Shown in pieces: positions 8,142-16,432 of a DNA stretch of 64,000 nt. A program made the translations under genes and the position numbers. Each line of letters starts with the position of its first letter. The first letter of the stretch is position 1. The stretch lies in contig OY970236.1 in assembly GCA_963714155.1 (NCBI GenBank), forward strand, positions 744,001-808,000. Direction: 5' to 3'. Origin of the DNA: VRUE01 sp963714155. Lineage in GTDB: Bacteria; Actinomycetota; Thermoleophilia; Solirubrobacterales; 70-9. The notes beneath the pieces were generated by a model. That model was not told the DNA's origin. It searched no databases and worked only from the letters and a program-made list of their open reading frames with translations.

Positions 8142-9527
8142 ATGCGCCTGCTTCGTCCAGCCGTCGCAGCTCTCCTGCTGCTCGGCCTTCTCGCTACGCC
8201 GGCCCTGGCCCGGACCGTCCACTTCGATGGGCGCACCGTCGACGTGCCGCCGCACTGGCCGGTCTACCGCCTGGCCGAGCAGCCGCGCATGTGCGTGCGG
8301 CTCGATCGCGAGGCGGTCTATCTGGGCAAGCCGGGCTCCAACCAGCGCTGTCCCGCTGAGGCGATGGGGCGCCGGCGGGCGATTCTGGTCGAACCGCGTG
8401 CCGCGGCTCGCCCCAGGGCAGCGGCGAGCGCGGTCGCCCCGCCCACCTCGGTTTCTTCGCCGGAAGCCTTTACCGGCCTCGGCTTCGACGCCTGCGCAGC
8501 ACCCTCCTCACGGACGATGACCGCCTGGGCGGCCTCCCCCTATCGCGGGATCGGCGTCTACATCGGCGGCACCAACCGGGCCTGTTCGCAGCCCAACCTG
8601 ACTTCGGCCTGGGTCAGCGAACAGGTCGCCGCCGGTTGGCACCTGATCCCGACCTACGTCGGCCTGCAGGCGCCCACCAGCGCTTGCAGCAGCTGCGCGA
8701 TGCTGAGCACCAGCCTCAGCAAAGCGGCGGTGCAGGGAGCCGAAGAGGCTGACGACGCGGTCGCAGAAGCGGCGGCGATTGGCATGGGCCCGGGCAGCCC
8801 GATCTACTTCGACATGGAGGCCTACACGCGCACCACGAGCGCGACGGCGGCGACGCTCACCTTCCTCTCCGCCTGGACCGACCAGCTGCACGTGCTCGGC
8901 TACGTCTCCGGTGTTTACAGCTCCAGCTCCTCCGGCATCGCCGATCTGAGCCGGGCGATCGGCAGCAGCTACACGCTGCCCGATCACATCTGGACCGCCA
9001 ACTGGAACGGCCAGCAGAACACCCTCGACCCCTACCTGCCGTCGACCGCCTGGCCCCTGCACCAGCGCATCCACCAGTACCGCGGGGGCCACAACGAGAG
9101 CTACGGGCTGAACACGATCAACATCGACAACAACTTCATCGACGGCGCCACGGTCGGCGCCTCGATCGCGGCGCCGGAGCTGCCGCCGCTGACGGTCAAG
9201 CACGTGCGGCCCGAAGGCGGGACGGTGCGGGTCTGGGTTCGCTGCGGTTGGCCCGAAGGCGAAAGCTGCCCGGGACAGATCATCCTGCGCACCCACGCTC
9301 GGGTGCCGCTGCGGGCACGGCGCGGGGTCCCGACTCGGGTTGTCCGGGTTGCCGCTGCCCACCGCACCTTCCGCCTCGCCGGCGGCAAGTCCCACACCTT
9401 CGTCGTCGCCCTCAACGAGCGCGGCCGACCGCTGCTGGAGGCGCGCGGCCTGCTCAAGGCGCAGCTGCTCGTCGCCATTCCCGACGCTCGCACCACCCGC
9501 GCGGTTCAGCTCAAGCGGGCTCGCTAG
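8142..9527 (+). CDS. Secreted DUF1906 (Rv2525c-like glycoside-hydrolase-fold) protein
   Basis: A Sec signal peptide (about residues 1-23, ending PALA-R) precedes a region of about 100 residues and then a DUF1906 domain from about residue 110 (GFDACAAPS, YRGIGVYIGG, WHLIPTYVGLQ, PIYFDMEAY, YVSGVYSSSSSGI, WTANWNGQ, HQYRGG, NIDNNFID). This domain has a TIM-barrel-like fold related to GH25 enzymes and is best known from mycobacterial Rv2525c. The C-terminal part (about 345-461) is a basic beta-rich domain of unknown role. A cell-wall location is likely from the signal peptide; enzymatic activity is not established for the family. Its last 17 nt overlap the convergent DJ-1 gene. Confidence 0.85.
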   Translation: MRLLRPAVAALLLLGLLATPALARTVHFDGRTVDVPPHWPVYRLAEQPRMCVRLDREAVYLGKPGSNQRCPAEAMGRRRAILVEPRAAARPRAAASAVAPPTSVSSPEAFTGLGFDACAAPSSRTMTAWAASPYRGIGVYIGGTNRACSQPNLTSAWVSEQVAAGWHLIPTYVGLQAPTSACSSCAMLSTSLSKAAVQGAEEADDAVAEAAAIGMGPGSPIYFDMEAYTRTTSATAATLTFLSAWTDQLHVLGYVSGVYSSSSSGIADLSRAIGSSYTLPDHIWTANWNGQQNTLDPYLPSTAWPLHQRIHQYRGGHNESYGLNTINIDNNFIDGATVGASIAAPELPPLTVKHVRPEGGTVRVWVRCGWPEGESCPGQIILRTHARVPLRARRGVPTRVVRVAAAHRTFRLAGGKSHTFVVALNERGRPLLEARGLLKAQLLVAIPDARTTRAVQLKRAR

Positions 9528-10173
9528 CGCCCGTCCACTCCTCGCTGGAGGCGCCGGCGACGGATTCGATCAGCTCGACGATCGGGCCGGCCGCCTTGTG
9601 CGGCGCACCGGAGTCAAAAGGAGGCTGGGGGTCGTACTCGATGCCCAGCTGAACTGCCTGGGCGACCTCGGGGCCGGCCTCCTGGCCGACCAGGTGAAAG
9701 GCCATGTCGATGCCGGCCGAGACTCCGGCGGCGGTGATCGTCTTGCCGTCCTCGACGAAGCGCTCGCTGACCGGCTCGGCGCCGTACTCGCGCAACTGCT
9801 CGAGGAAGGGCCAGTAGGTGGTGGCCCGCTTCCCCTCGAGCAGCCCGGCGGCGCCGAGGACGAGCGCGCCGGTGCAGACCGAGGTGGTCCACTTGGATTG
9901 CGCGTCGATCTCGCGCAGCCAGGAGAGCACGGTCTCGTCCTCGAGCAGCGGGCGGTTGCCTTTGCCGCCGGGGACCAGAACGACGTCCGCCGTGCTGACT
10001 TCGTCGAGCGAGTAGTCGGCGCTGAGCCCGAGCGCGCCGCAGTCGGTGCGAACTTGCCCCTTTTCGGGGCCGACGAACTTCACCTCCCAGCCGGGTACCG
10101 AGCGCAGCACCTCGTAGGGGCCGATTGCGTCGAGGGCGGTCAGTTTCTCGAAGATCAGGATCGCTATTTGCAT
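9511..10173 (-). CDS. DJ-1/PfpI family protein (intracellular amidase-like)
   Basis: This 220-residue protein has the class I glutamine amidotransferase-like fold of DJ-1/PfpI. It shows the N-terminal LIFEKLTALDAIGPYEVL segment, VLVPGGKG and the nucleophile elbow SVCTGALVLGAAGLLEGKRATTYW with the conserved Cys, then ITAAGVSAGIDMAFHL. The start is the ATG at 10171-10173, from which the family's N-terminus begins directly; a longer in-frame extension upstream overlaps the divergent gene and is not credible. It is divergent from the GlxA-type regulator at 10244, which contains the same domain, so the two probably work together. The substrate or ligand is unknown. Confidence 0.88.
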   Translation of the reverse strand: MQIAILIFEKLTALDAIGPYEVLRSVPGWEVKFVGPEKGQVRTDCGALGLSADYSLDEVSTADVVLVPGGKGNRPLLEDETVLSWLREIDAQSKWTTSVCTGALVLGAAGLLEGKRATTYWPFLEQLREYGAEPVSERFVEDGKTITAAGVSAGIDMAFHLVGQEAGPEVAQAVQLGIEYDPQPPFDSGAPHKAAGPIVELIESVAGASSEEWTGASEPA

Positions 10174-10243
10174 GCCTGCAGGTTCTCGTGATGCTCCGCG
10201 TCCGTCGAGTGGCAGGATTGCCAATATCCGATAGATTCCTGCC

Positions 10244-11203
10244 ATGCACCGAGTGGTCGCACTCTGCCTCGAGGGCGTGGTCGCCTTCGACCTGGCTGCC
10301 CCGGCGCAGGCCTTCTCGGTGGCGGGGAGCCCCAAGGGAGAGCCCCACTATCGGTTTTCAACCTGCTCACTGGACGGTGGCGAGCTGACCTCGACCACCG
10401 GCTTCGGGGTGGTGCCCGAGGGCGACCTGTCCCTGTTGGATGCCGCGGACACCGTCGTCGTGCCCGCCTACTTCGATGTCTTCTCCCCGCCACCGCCGGA
10501 GGCCACCGTTGCCCTGCGCAAAGCGGCGAGGCGCGGTGCACGCGTGATCTCCGTCTGCACCGGTGCCTTCGCTCTCGCCCACGCGGGCCTGCTCGAGGGC
10601 CGGCGGGCGACGACGCACTGGGCTTTCGCCGACGCGCTCGCCGCCGGCTTCCCGACGATCGCGGTCGATCCCGCGGCGCTCTACATCGACGAAGGGGCGG
10701 TGATGACCTCGGCCGGTCTCAGTGCCGGCATCGACCTCTGCCTGCACGTGATCCGCGAAGACTGCGGCGCCGCCGTCGGCGAGCGCGTCGCCCGTCACAT
10801 GGTTGCCGCACCGCATCGCGAGGGGGGGCAGGCGCAGTTCATCGAGCGTCCCCGGGTCGCGGTGTCCGGCCCGGTTGGCTCGCTGGAGGAGACCAGGCGC
10901 TGGGCGACCGAGCGCCTGCACGAGCCGCTGGACGTCGCCGCGATGGCCAGCCACGCCAGCGTCAGCCCCCGCACCTTCGCCCGCCGCTTTCGCGAGGAGA
11001 CTGGCACGACCCCGCTGCAGTGGCTGCTCGCCCAGCGCGTGCAGGAGGCGCGTCGCCTGCTCGAGGAGACCGACCTGCCGATCGACGCCGTCGCCTGGCA
11101 GGCCGGATTCGGCACCGCCGCCTCGCTGCGCGATCACTTCCGGCGCGCCACGGCGACAACCCCGACGGCCTACCGCCGCTCCTTCACCCCGCTCGCGGCC
11201 TGA
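10244..11203 (+). CDS. GlxA-family transcriptional regulator (DJ-1/PfpI domain plus AraC HTH)
   Basis: The N-terminal half (about residues 1-185) is a DJ-1/PfpI-like sensor domain with the ISVCTGAFALAHAGLLEGRRATTHW motif. The C-terminal half (about 205-310) is an AraC-type double HTH (HEPLDVAAMASHASVSPRTFARRFREE, then IDAVAWQAGFGTAASLRDHFRR). The length of 319 is usual for GlxA/FtrA regulators. It is divergent from a stand-alone DJ-1/PfpI protein with a 70-nt intergenic region, a common arrangement in which the regulator controls its neighbour. The effector is unknown. A short CTGAGC-tgtt-GCTCAG hairpin spans its stop codon at 11200-11215. Confidence 0.9.
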   Translation: MHRVVALCLEGVVAFDLAAPAQAFSVAGSPKGEPHYRFSTCSLDGGELTSTTGFGVVPEGDLSLLDAADTVVVPAYFDVFSPPPPEATVALRKAARRGARVISVCTGAFALAHAGLLEGRRATTHWAFADALAAGFPTIAVDPAALYIDEGAVMTSAGLSAGIDLCLHVIREDCGAAVGERVARHMVAAPHREGGQAQFIERPRVAVSGPVGSLEETRRWATERLHEPLDVAAMASHASVSPRTFARRFREETGTTPLQWLLAQRVQEARRLLEETDLPIDAVAWQAGFGTAASLRDHFRRATATTPTAYRRSFTPLAA

Positions 11204-11211
11204 GCTGTTGC

Positions 11212-11589
11212 TCAGTCCCAGGTCGCCAACGGCAGATTGGCGAGGATGGTTCGGTCGGCGGTGACCAGTGGCGCGTCGGCGACCACCGCCTGCGCGGCGA
11301 TCATGCGGTCAAACGGGTCGCGTGTCCAGGTGAGGCCAATCGCAGCGTCAGTGAGCTCGACCAAGGAGACATCGGCGACTTCGAGACCAATGCTTTGGCG
11401 CAGCGAGGCCAGCATCATCGGCGCGGAGTCGCGCGCCCTGCCGATCTCATGAAGGTAGGAAAGCTCCAGCTCGACCAGCGGCGAAACCCGTGGCTGACGC
11501 TCGCTCAGCAAGGCTCGGGCGGCGTTTGGAAGACGCTCCGAGAGCCCGGCGTACAACCAGAGAGCAACGTGAGTGTCAATTAGGATCAG
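11212..11589 (-). CDS. vapC: PIN-domain VapC-type toxin, apparently starting at CTG
   Basis: The frame encodes a PIN-domain ribonuclease. Its natural N-terminus is ILIDTHVALWLYAG, containing the first catalytic Asp. Later conserved acids sit in ELELSYL and TRDPFDRMIAAQA, with a final TAD motif. No ATG, GTG or TTG lies upstream of this N-terminus before an in-frame stop. The only plausible initiator is CTG at 11589-11587, preceded by a GGAG at a 7-nt spacing and overlapping the antitoxin stop by 14 nt. A TTG at 11556 would delete the first catalytic Asp. The CTG start is inferred. Function: likely RNA-cleaving toxin held in check by the upstream antitoxin. Confidence 0.8.
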   Translation of the reverse strand: MILIDTHVALWLYAGLSERLPNAARALLSERQPRVSPLVELELSYLHEIGRARDSAPMMLASLRQSIGLEVADVSLVELTDAAIGLTWTRDPFDRMIAAQAVVADAPLVTADRTILANLPLATWD

Positions 11590-11809
11590 GGTTCCACTCC
11601 GATGACCAGTCGATGTGGATCAGCTCGTCGGGGTCGCCGACTATCGCCCCCTCGCGGCGCGGCAAGCGATCCCAGATCGACTGCGTCTCCTTCGGGGCGA
11701 TCACGAGCGTCTTGCCGTGGCGCTCGATCTCCAAGGGCTGGCCGGTCTCGAGGACCTCATCGAGCATCCGGTAGATGTTGGCGCGTAGCTTGGATGCGGT
11801 GGTGGCCAA
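11576..11809 (-). CDS. Phd/YefM-type antitoxin
   Basis: The 77-residue product begins MATTASKLRANIYRMLDE and continues LETGQPLEIERHGKTLVIAPK, the N-terminal DNA-binding part of Phd/YefM antitoxins. The acidic, tryptophan-containing C-terminus would wrap the toxin. I choose the TTG at 11809-11807 because GAAGGA lies 6 nt upstream and because the next in-frame start, ATG 11854, would put the likely operator repeats inside the coding region. Its stop overlaps the toxin start. Antitoxin-then-toxin order is standard, and the pair probably represses its own promoter. Confidence 0.8.
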   Translation of the reverse strand: MATTASKLRANIYRMLDEVLETGQPLEIERHGKTLVIAPKETQSIWDRLPRREGAIVGDPDELIHIDWSSEWNPDPN

Positions 11810-11827
11810 GGCAGTTCCTTCAAGTTG

Positions 11828-11861
11828 CGTACGTACGTCTTTAGCTTTCTTCATACGTACG
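11828..11861 (-). promoter_or_regulatory. Paired TACGTACG repeats, likely antitoxin operator
   Basis: The 8-mer TACGTACG occurs at 11830-11837, inside the 10-bp palindrome CGTACGTACG at 11828-11837, and again at 11854-11861, exactly 24 bp apart. The pair sits just upstream of the TTG start of the antitoxin. Palindromes spaced by about two helical turns are usual for autoregulated toxin-antitoxin operons. Binding is inferred from position only. Confidence 0.55.
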
Positions 11862-12003
11862 ATACCACTCGAAGCGGAATGCCGCCTCGCCTCTGCCTGA
11901 ACCGTCATGCAGACGACGCTACGGCTCGATTTCCCACGCGTGGTGCGCACAAGCGCACAGAACCTCGACGCGCGCAGCGCGCCGATCCGGCAGGCTCCCC
12001 GGC

Positions 12004-12471
12004 GTGAGTCGCCGCGACCAGATCACGCTCAGCGAGGCCGAGTTGCTGGAGTTGCTCGAGAGCGAGCGGATCGCGATCGTCTCCAGCCTCGGCCCGCGCG
12101 GCTGGCCGCACTCGATGCCGCTCTGGTTCGTGCCGCGCGCGGGGGAGGTCTGGATCTGGACCTACGCCAAATCGCAGAAGGTGCGCAACCTCGAACGCGA
12201 CCCGCGGGCCACGGTCCTGGTCGAGACCGGCCACGAATACGGCGAGCTGCGCGGCGTCATGATCGAGGCCGAGGCGGAGATCCACCGCGACACCGAGACG
12301 GTCCTTGGCTTTGCCGAAGAGCTCACCCTGCGCTACGCGGAGGGGATCTCCGCGGTCGAGGGCGACGCCAAGGCCGCGCTCGAAGCGCAGGCCCCAAAGC
12401 GAGTTGCGATCCGCTTCAGGGCGGTTCGGGTCGCCAGCTGGGATCACCGCAAGCTGGGCGGAACCTACTGA
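12004..12471 (+). CDS. Pyridoxamine 5'-phosphate oxidase family (FMN/F420-binding split barrel) protein
   Basis: This 155-residue split-beta-barrel protein has the family's opening helix (LSEAELLELLESERIAIVSSLGPRGWPHSMPLWF) and the cofactor-contact segment WIWTYAKSQKVRNLERDPRATVLVETG. The TIGR03618-like branch uses FMN or F420 as cofactor. It starts at GTG 12004 and stands alone between the antitoxin promoter region and a secreted glycosidase. The substrate is unknown; in actinobacteria such proteins often reduce quinones or biliverdin-like compounds, but nothing here distinguishes these. Confidence 0.85.
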   Translation: MSRRDQITLSEAELLELLESERIAIVSSLGPRGWPHSMPLWFVPRAGEVWIWTYAKSQKVRNLERDPRATVLVETGHEYGELRGVMIEAEAEIHRDTETVLGFAEELTLRYAEGISAVEGDAKAALEAQAPKRVAIRFRAVRVASWDHRKLGGTY

Positions 12472-12557
12472 GCCTTTGCACGTTGGCGCTACCGACGTCG
12501 GATCCGCGTGTTAGGAAGTGACCTGCAACAAGCATCGCCGTCCTCACCGCACCGCCC

Positions 12558-13673
12558 TTGAGACACGTCAAGACCATCACCTTGCTGCTCGCGCTCGCCG
12601 CCCTCCTGCTCGCCCCGACCGCGGCGCAGGCGCTGCCGCGCGCCTTCTTTGGCATCGCGCCACAGACGGGTCTGACCGACACCGACGTCGCCTACATGAA
12701 AGCCGGCGGCATCGGCAGCGTGCGCTGGCCGCTCAACTGGGCGAGCGTGCAGCCGACGAGGAAGGGCGGCTTCGACTGGAGCGGCGTCGACCCGGCGGTC
12801 GCGGCGGCCTCGCGACGGGGCCTGACCTTCCTGCCCTTCATCTACGGCACGCCCAGCTGGATCGCCAAGAAGCCGACCACTTTGCCGGTTGACAGCGGCC
12901 GCGCCCGCAAGGCGTGGCTCACCTTCGTCGAAGCCGCGGTTGCCCGCTATGGCCCTGGCGGGGAATTTTGGGAGGAGCACGCGCCGAGCAATGCGGCGGC
13001 CAACTACGTGCCGGCGGTGCCGCGACCGCTGCCGGTGCGCACCTGGCAGATCTGGAACGAGGCCAACTTCTTCTACTTCGCCTACCCGGTCTCGCCCGGG
13101 CGCTACGCGCGCCTGCTGAAGCCCACCTACAAGGCGATAAAGGCGGCTGACCCAACCGCCACGGTGCTCCTCACCGGTCTCTTCGGCGCCCCCGACCAGG
13201 GCGGCAAGCGGGGCATGGACGCGTCGAAGTTCCTCGCCGCGCTCTACCGCGTGCCCGGGATCAAGAACTCCTTCGACGCGGTCGCCCTGCACCCGTACGC
13301 CTTCCACGTCGACGACCTTGAAGAACTGACCGAGGAAATGCGCGAAGTCTCGCTTGAAAACCACGACCCGGGCGCCGCGCTCTACATCACCGAGATGGGC
13401 TGGGGCTCCCAGAACGACCCCAACATCGTCGCCTTCGAGCAGGGCATCCAGGGCCAGGCACGCGAACTGCGCAAGGCCTACGCCTACCTGATCGCCAACC
13501 GCAACCGGCTCAACCTCAAGGGCACCTACTGGTACTCGTGGAAGGACAACCCGGAATACGTCGCCTGCTCTTTCTGCGACTCCGTCGGCCTCTTCCGCGC
13601 CGGCAAGGCCTTCAGGCCCAAGCCTGCCTGGCGCGCCTTCATCGCCCTCACCGGCGGGCGAGCGCGACCTTAG
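12558..13673 (+). CDS. Secreted TIM-barrel glycoside hydrolase-like protein
   Basis: A signal peptide (about residues 1-26, ending AQA-LP) precedes a single (beta/alpha)8 domain of clan GH-A type. The Asn-Glu pair in TWQIWNEANF puts the acid/base at Glu168, and YITEMGWG puts the likely nucleophile at Glu279, spacing typical of GH5/GH39-like enzymes. HPYAFH supplies the usual barrel histidine. The C-terminal SWKDNPEYVACSFCDSVGLF region closely resembles that of the protein at 47144-48292, so the two are paralogues. It starts at TTG 12558. It is followed by a mannosyl-lipid synthase gene, so a role in surface-glycan turnover is plausible but inferred. Confidence 0.85.
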   Translation: MRHVKTITLLLALAALLLAPTAAQALPRAFFGIAPQTGLTDTDVAYMKAGGIGSVRWPLNWASVQPTRKGGFDWSGVDPAVAAASRRGLTFLPFIYGTPSWIAKKPTTLPVDSGRARKAWLTFVEAAVARYGPGGEFWEEHAPSNAAANYVPAVPRPLPVRTWQIWNEANFFYFAYPVSPGRYARLLKPTYKAIKAADPTATVLLTGLFGAPDQGGKRGMDASKFLAALYRVPGIKNSFDAVALHPYAFHVDDLEELTEEMREVSLENHDPGAALYITEMGWGSQNDPNIVAFEQGIQGQARELRKAYAYLIANRNRLNLKGTYWYSWKDNPEYVACSFCDSVGLFRAGKAFRPKPAWRAFIALTGGRARP

Positions 13674-13732
13674 TCCCGTGCTCCCCGGGTGCCGCGGAAG
13701 CGGCCGTGGGTCAAATAGCATCGCGCCCCCAG

Positions 13733-14458
13733 ATGTCCTCCGCCCCGACACGAGAGCCGGCATGGATCATCCTGCCGACCTACAACGAGGCGGGCAACAT
13801 CGAGCGCTTCGTCGAGGCAGTGCAGCCGGTGCTGCCAGCATCCGCGCAGATCCTGATCGTCGACGACAGCTCGCCGGACGGGACGGGGGAGATCGCCGAC
13901 AGGCTGGCCGCGGCGGAGCCCAACGTCAGCGTCCTGCACCGGCCGCACAAGGAAGGTCTCGGCCCCGCCTACATCGCCGGCTTTCGCCAGGCGCTTGCCG
14001 AGGGCGCCCAGTTGGTGGTGGAGATGGACTCCGACTTCTCCCACGATCCCTCATATCTGCCCGCACTGCTGGCGGCGACGGACCACGCTGACCTGGCGAT
14101 CGGCTCACGCTACGTCGCCGGCGGTGGTGTCGAGGACTGGGGTGCGGTGAGGAGGGTGATCAGCCGCGGCGGCAGCACCTACGCACGGCTGGTCCTCGGC
14201 TTGTCGGTCAAGGACCTCACTGCCGGCTTCAAGTGCTTCCGTCGCGAGGTGCTCGAAAAGATCGACCTCGACGCGATCGGGTCGCGCGGCTACGCCTTCC
14301 AGGTCGAGATCACCTATCGCACGATCCAGCAGGGCTTTAGCGTGGTCGAGGTCCCGATCGTCTTCCGCGACCGCCAGGTCGGCAGCTCGAAGATCGACCG
14401 CTCGGTGATCACGGAGGCGCTGTGGCGGGTGCCGCAGCTGCGCTTCCGCGCTCGCTAG
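13733..14458 (+). CDS. Polyprenol monophosphomannose synthase (DPM1/Ppm1-type GT2)
   Basis: The 241-residue GT2 enzyme shows the family core: ILPTYNEAGNIERF, IVDDSSPDGTGEIAD, RPHKEGLGPAYIAGF, the metal-binding VVEMDSDFSHDP and IGSRYVAGGGVEDWGAVRRVISRGGSTYA, then LTAGFKCFRREVLE. These are characteristic of dolichol/polyprenol-phosphate mannose synthases, which transfer mannose from GDP-mannose to a lipid carrier for GT-C enzymes. There is no C-terminal membrane domain, so it is the catalytic-only form. ATG 13733 is chosen because the family's N-terminus starts just after it. Its last 50 nt overlap the convergent GT87 gene. Confidence 0.9.
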   Translation: MSSAPTREPAWIILPTYNEAGNIERFVEAVQPVLPASAQILIVDDSSPDGTGEIADRLAAAEPNVSVLHRPHKEGLGPAYIAGFRQALAEGAQLVVEMDSDFSHDPSYLPALLAATDHADLAIGSRYVAGGGVEDWGAVRRVISRGGSTYARLVLGLSVKDLTAGFKCFRREVLEKIDLDAIGSRGYAFQVEITYRTIQQGFSVVEVPIVFRDRQVGSSKIDRSVITEALWRVPQLRFRAR

Positions 14459-15701
14459 TAGGGGTAGCGAGCCCCGCTGCGGGTCGCGGTCGCCGCAGAA
14501 GCAGGTACATCGCGGCCGACGCGTCGATGGCCGCGGCGACGAGTGCGAGGTTGCGCAAGGCGATGTTGAAAGCGGAGCCATAGACGGGAGCCGGCCCCCA
14601 GGCGCCTTCAGCGCCGTAGGCGGCGGTCGTGAGGACGGCGGCGGCGATCACGATCCAGGCTGGTCGGCTGACCCGGCTGCGGCTCTCAGTCAGGGCGACC
14701 GCGGCAAGGCCGAACAGCCAGATCATGTACTGCGGGCTGAGCACGCGACTGGCTATCACCAGGAGCAGGACCAGGGTGAAGACGAAGTCGCGGCTGACGA
14801 CGGCGTCGCCGAGGTCCTCACGGCCGCCCCTGATCGCCCGCGCGCGTGCCGCCCACCAGGCCGCGGCGGCAACCAGCACAGCCAGCGTCGCCCACTTGAG
14901 CAGGTCAGATGCGACATCGGCGGGGTGGCTGTCGATCTCGGCGGCGCCGTAGCGCGAGACGACGTTCGGCGGTACGCCGTTGACGACCTGTCGCAGGTGC
15001 CACGGTGTGCTGGCGACCGATTCCACCTGCAGGCCCCGGTCGCCCTGCTCGTTGAGGAATTCGAATACGTCACCGTCGAAGAAGACGGAGGAGAGCGCGA
15101 AGACGAGCGAGATCGCGACGGCCGCCGCCAGGCAGGCGCGCAGCAGGCGCCGCCATTCCCACTCGCCGAAGAGCACGACGATCGGCCAGACTTTGACCAT
15201 CGCGCCGAGGCCGGCGAGCGCTCCGAACCAAGCCGGGCGCCGGTGGATCACCACCAGCGCCCCGATCGCCGCCACGGTGGCCGCCGGGTCGAACCGCAGT
15301 ACCGGGATCGCGCGCAGCATTGGCATCGCCAGCAGCCAGACCCAGACGCCGGCGTCCTTGCCCTCTCGCTGCGCCAGCCAGACGATCAGCGCGAAGGCGA
15401 TCAGGTCGAAGGCGAGCATCGTCGTCACGAAGGCGCCGCCGAAGTCCATCACGCCGAGTCCGAGTCGCGGCAAAACGAGGAGGAAGGCCGCCCCGGGCGG
15501 GTACTGCCAGAGTTCGCCCGTTGGCAACATGTGCCCGCCCGCCAACTGCTGATCGGACCAGCTTTCGTAAAGCATGACGTCTTCCAGCGAGTGGCCGCTC
15601 GAGTGGTTCCAGAAGCCGACCTGACTGACGATCACGAAGCGGGTGAGCAGCCAGACGCCGGTCCAGACCCACAGTTTGTGGCGGCTGTAGAAGGAGCTCA
15701 T
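14409..15701 (-). CDS. GT87 (DUF2029)-type integral membrane glycosyltransferase
   Basis: The 430-residue protein is strongly hydrophobic with about ten membrane segments. The first extracytoplasmic loop has acidic residues (LEDVMLYESW), the second QYPPGAAFLLVLPRLG, and a cytoplasmic region FGALAGLGAMVKVWPIVVLFGEWEWRR; this pattern is typical of GT87 polyprenyl-phosphate-mannose-dependent mannosyltransferases. The start is ATG 15701, which overlaps the upstream GT2 stop as ATGA. A far longer open frame upstream is only a shadow of the neighbouring gene. The nearby polyprenol-phosphate-mannose synthase would supply its donor. Its 3' end overlaps that convergent gene by 50 nt. Confidence 0.82.
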   Translation of the reverse strand: MSSFYSRHKLWVWTGVWLLTRFVIVSQVGFWNHSSGHSLEDVMLYESWSDQQLAGGHMLPTGELWQYPPGAAFLLVLPRLGLGVMDFGGAFVTTMLAFDLIAFALIVWLAQREGKDAGVWVWLLAMPMLRAIPVLRFDPAATVAAIGALVVIHRRPAWFGALAGLGAMVKVWPIVVLFGEWEWRRLLRACLAAAVAISLVFALSSVFFDGDVFEFLNEQGDRGLQVESVASTPWHLRQVVNGVPPNVVSRYGAAEIDSHPADVASDLLKWATLAVLVAAAAWWAARARAIRGGREDLGDAVVSRDFVFTLVLLLVIASRVLSPQYMIWLFGLAAVALTESRSRVSRPAWIVIAAAVLTTAAYGAEGAWGPAPVYGSAFNIALRNLALVAAAIDASAAMYLLLRRPRPAAGLATPTSERGSAAAAPATAPP

Positions 15702-16432
15702 CCCTGGCGTCGGTAATCGCCGCGGCTGAGGTGGTGCTCGAGGAAGACGTAGAGGACGATGAAGAGGTAGCGACTGCCCATCTCGTTCAGCGAGAGCTTG
15801 GAGACGCCGGCCTTGCGGTTGGTCCAGGAGATCGGCACGATCGAGTAGCTGTAGCCACGCACGACCGCCTTCAGCGGCAGCTCGACCGTGAGGTTGAAGT
15901 GGTTGGAGAGGAAGGGCCGCAGGTTCTCGACCACCTCGCGGCGGTAGGCCTTGAAGGCATTGGTGGTGTCGTTGTAGCCGTGGCGGAAGAGCACCCGGAT
16001 GCCCCAGTTGACGATCCGGTTCATGATCAGCTTCGAGCGTGGGTAGTCGATCACCCGCGCGCCGTGCACGAAGCGCGAGCCGAAGACGCACTCGTAGCCG
16101 GCTTCGAGCTGGCGCTGGTAGACGACCAGGTCCTCGGGGCTGTCGGAGCCGTCGGCCATCACGATCGCCACCGCGTCGCCCTCGAAGGCGTCGAGCCCGG
16201 CGCGCACGGCGAAGCCGAAGCCGTTGCGGAAGGGGGAGGGCAGGCAGCGCACCTGCGGGTGCTGGTCGGCAATCCCGGCGACGACCGCGGCGGTGCCGTC
16301 GCTGCTCGAGTCGTCGACGACGATCACCTCGTACTCGATCTGCTCGCGCGAGAGCGCCGCGACTATGCCCTCGACGGTCTCGGCGACCGTCTCCTCCTCG
16401 TTGTAGGCGGGGATGACGACCGAGAGCTTCAT
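15698..16432 (-). CDS. GT2 family glycosyltransferase
   Basis: The 244-residue enzyme has the GT2 core: LSVVIPAYNEEETVAETV, VIVVDDSSSDGTAAV, the DXD-like IVMADGSDSPEDLV and GSRFVHGARVIDYPRSKLIMNRIVN, then NDTTNAFKAYRREVVE. The end is a short hydrophobic patch. It belongs to the dolichyl-phosphate-sugar-synthase-like branch, so it may load a sugar onto a lipid carrier. The gene overlaps both neighbours by 4 nt (ATGA), indicating an operon of epimerase, this GT2 and the GT87 enzyme. The donor sugar cannot be predicted with confidence. Confidence 0.85.
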   Translation of the reverse strand: MKLSVVIPAYNEEETVAETVEGIVAALSREQIEYEVIVVDDSSSDGTAAVVAGIADQHPQVRCLPSPFRNGFGFAVRAGLDAFEGDAVAIVMADGSDSPEDLVVYQRQLEAGYECVFGSRFVHGARVIDYPRSKLIMNRIVNWGIRVLFRHGYNDTTNAFKAYRREVVENLRPFLSNHFNLTVELPLKAVVRGYSYSIVPISWTNRKAGVSKLSLNEMGSRYLFIVLYVFLEHHLSRGDYRRQG

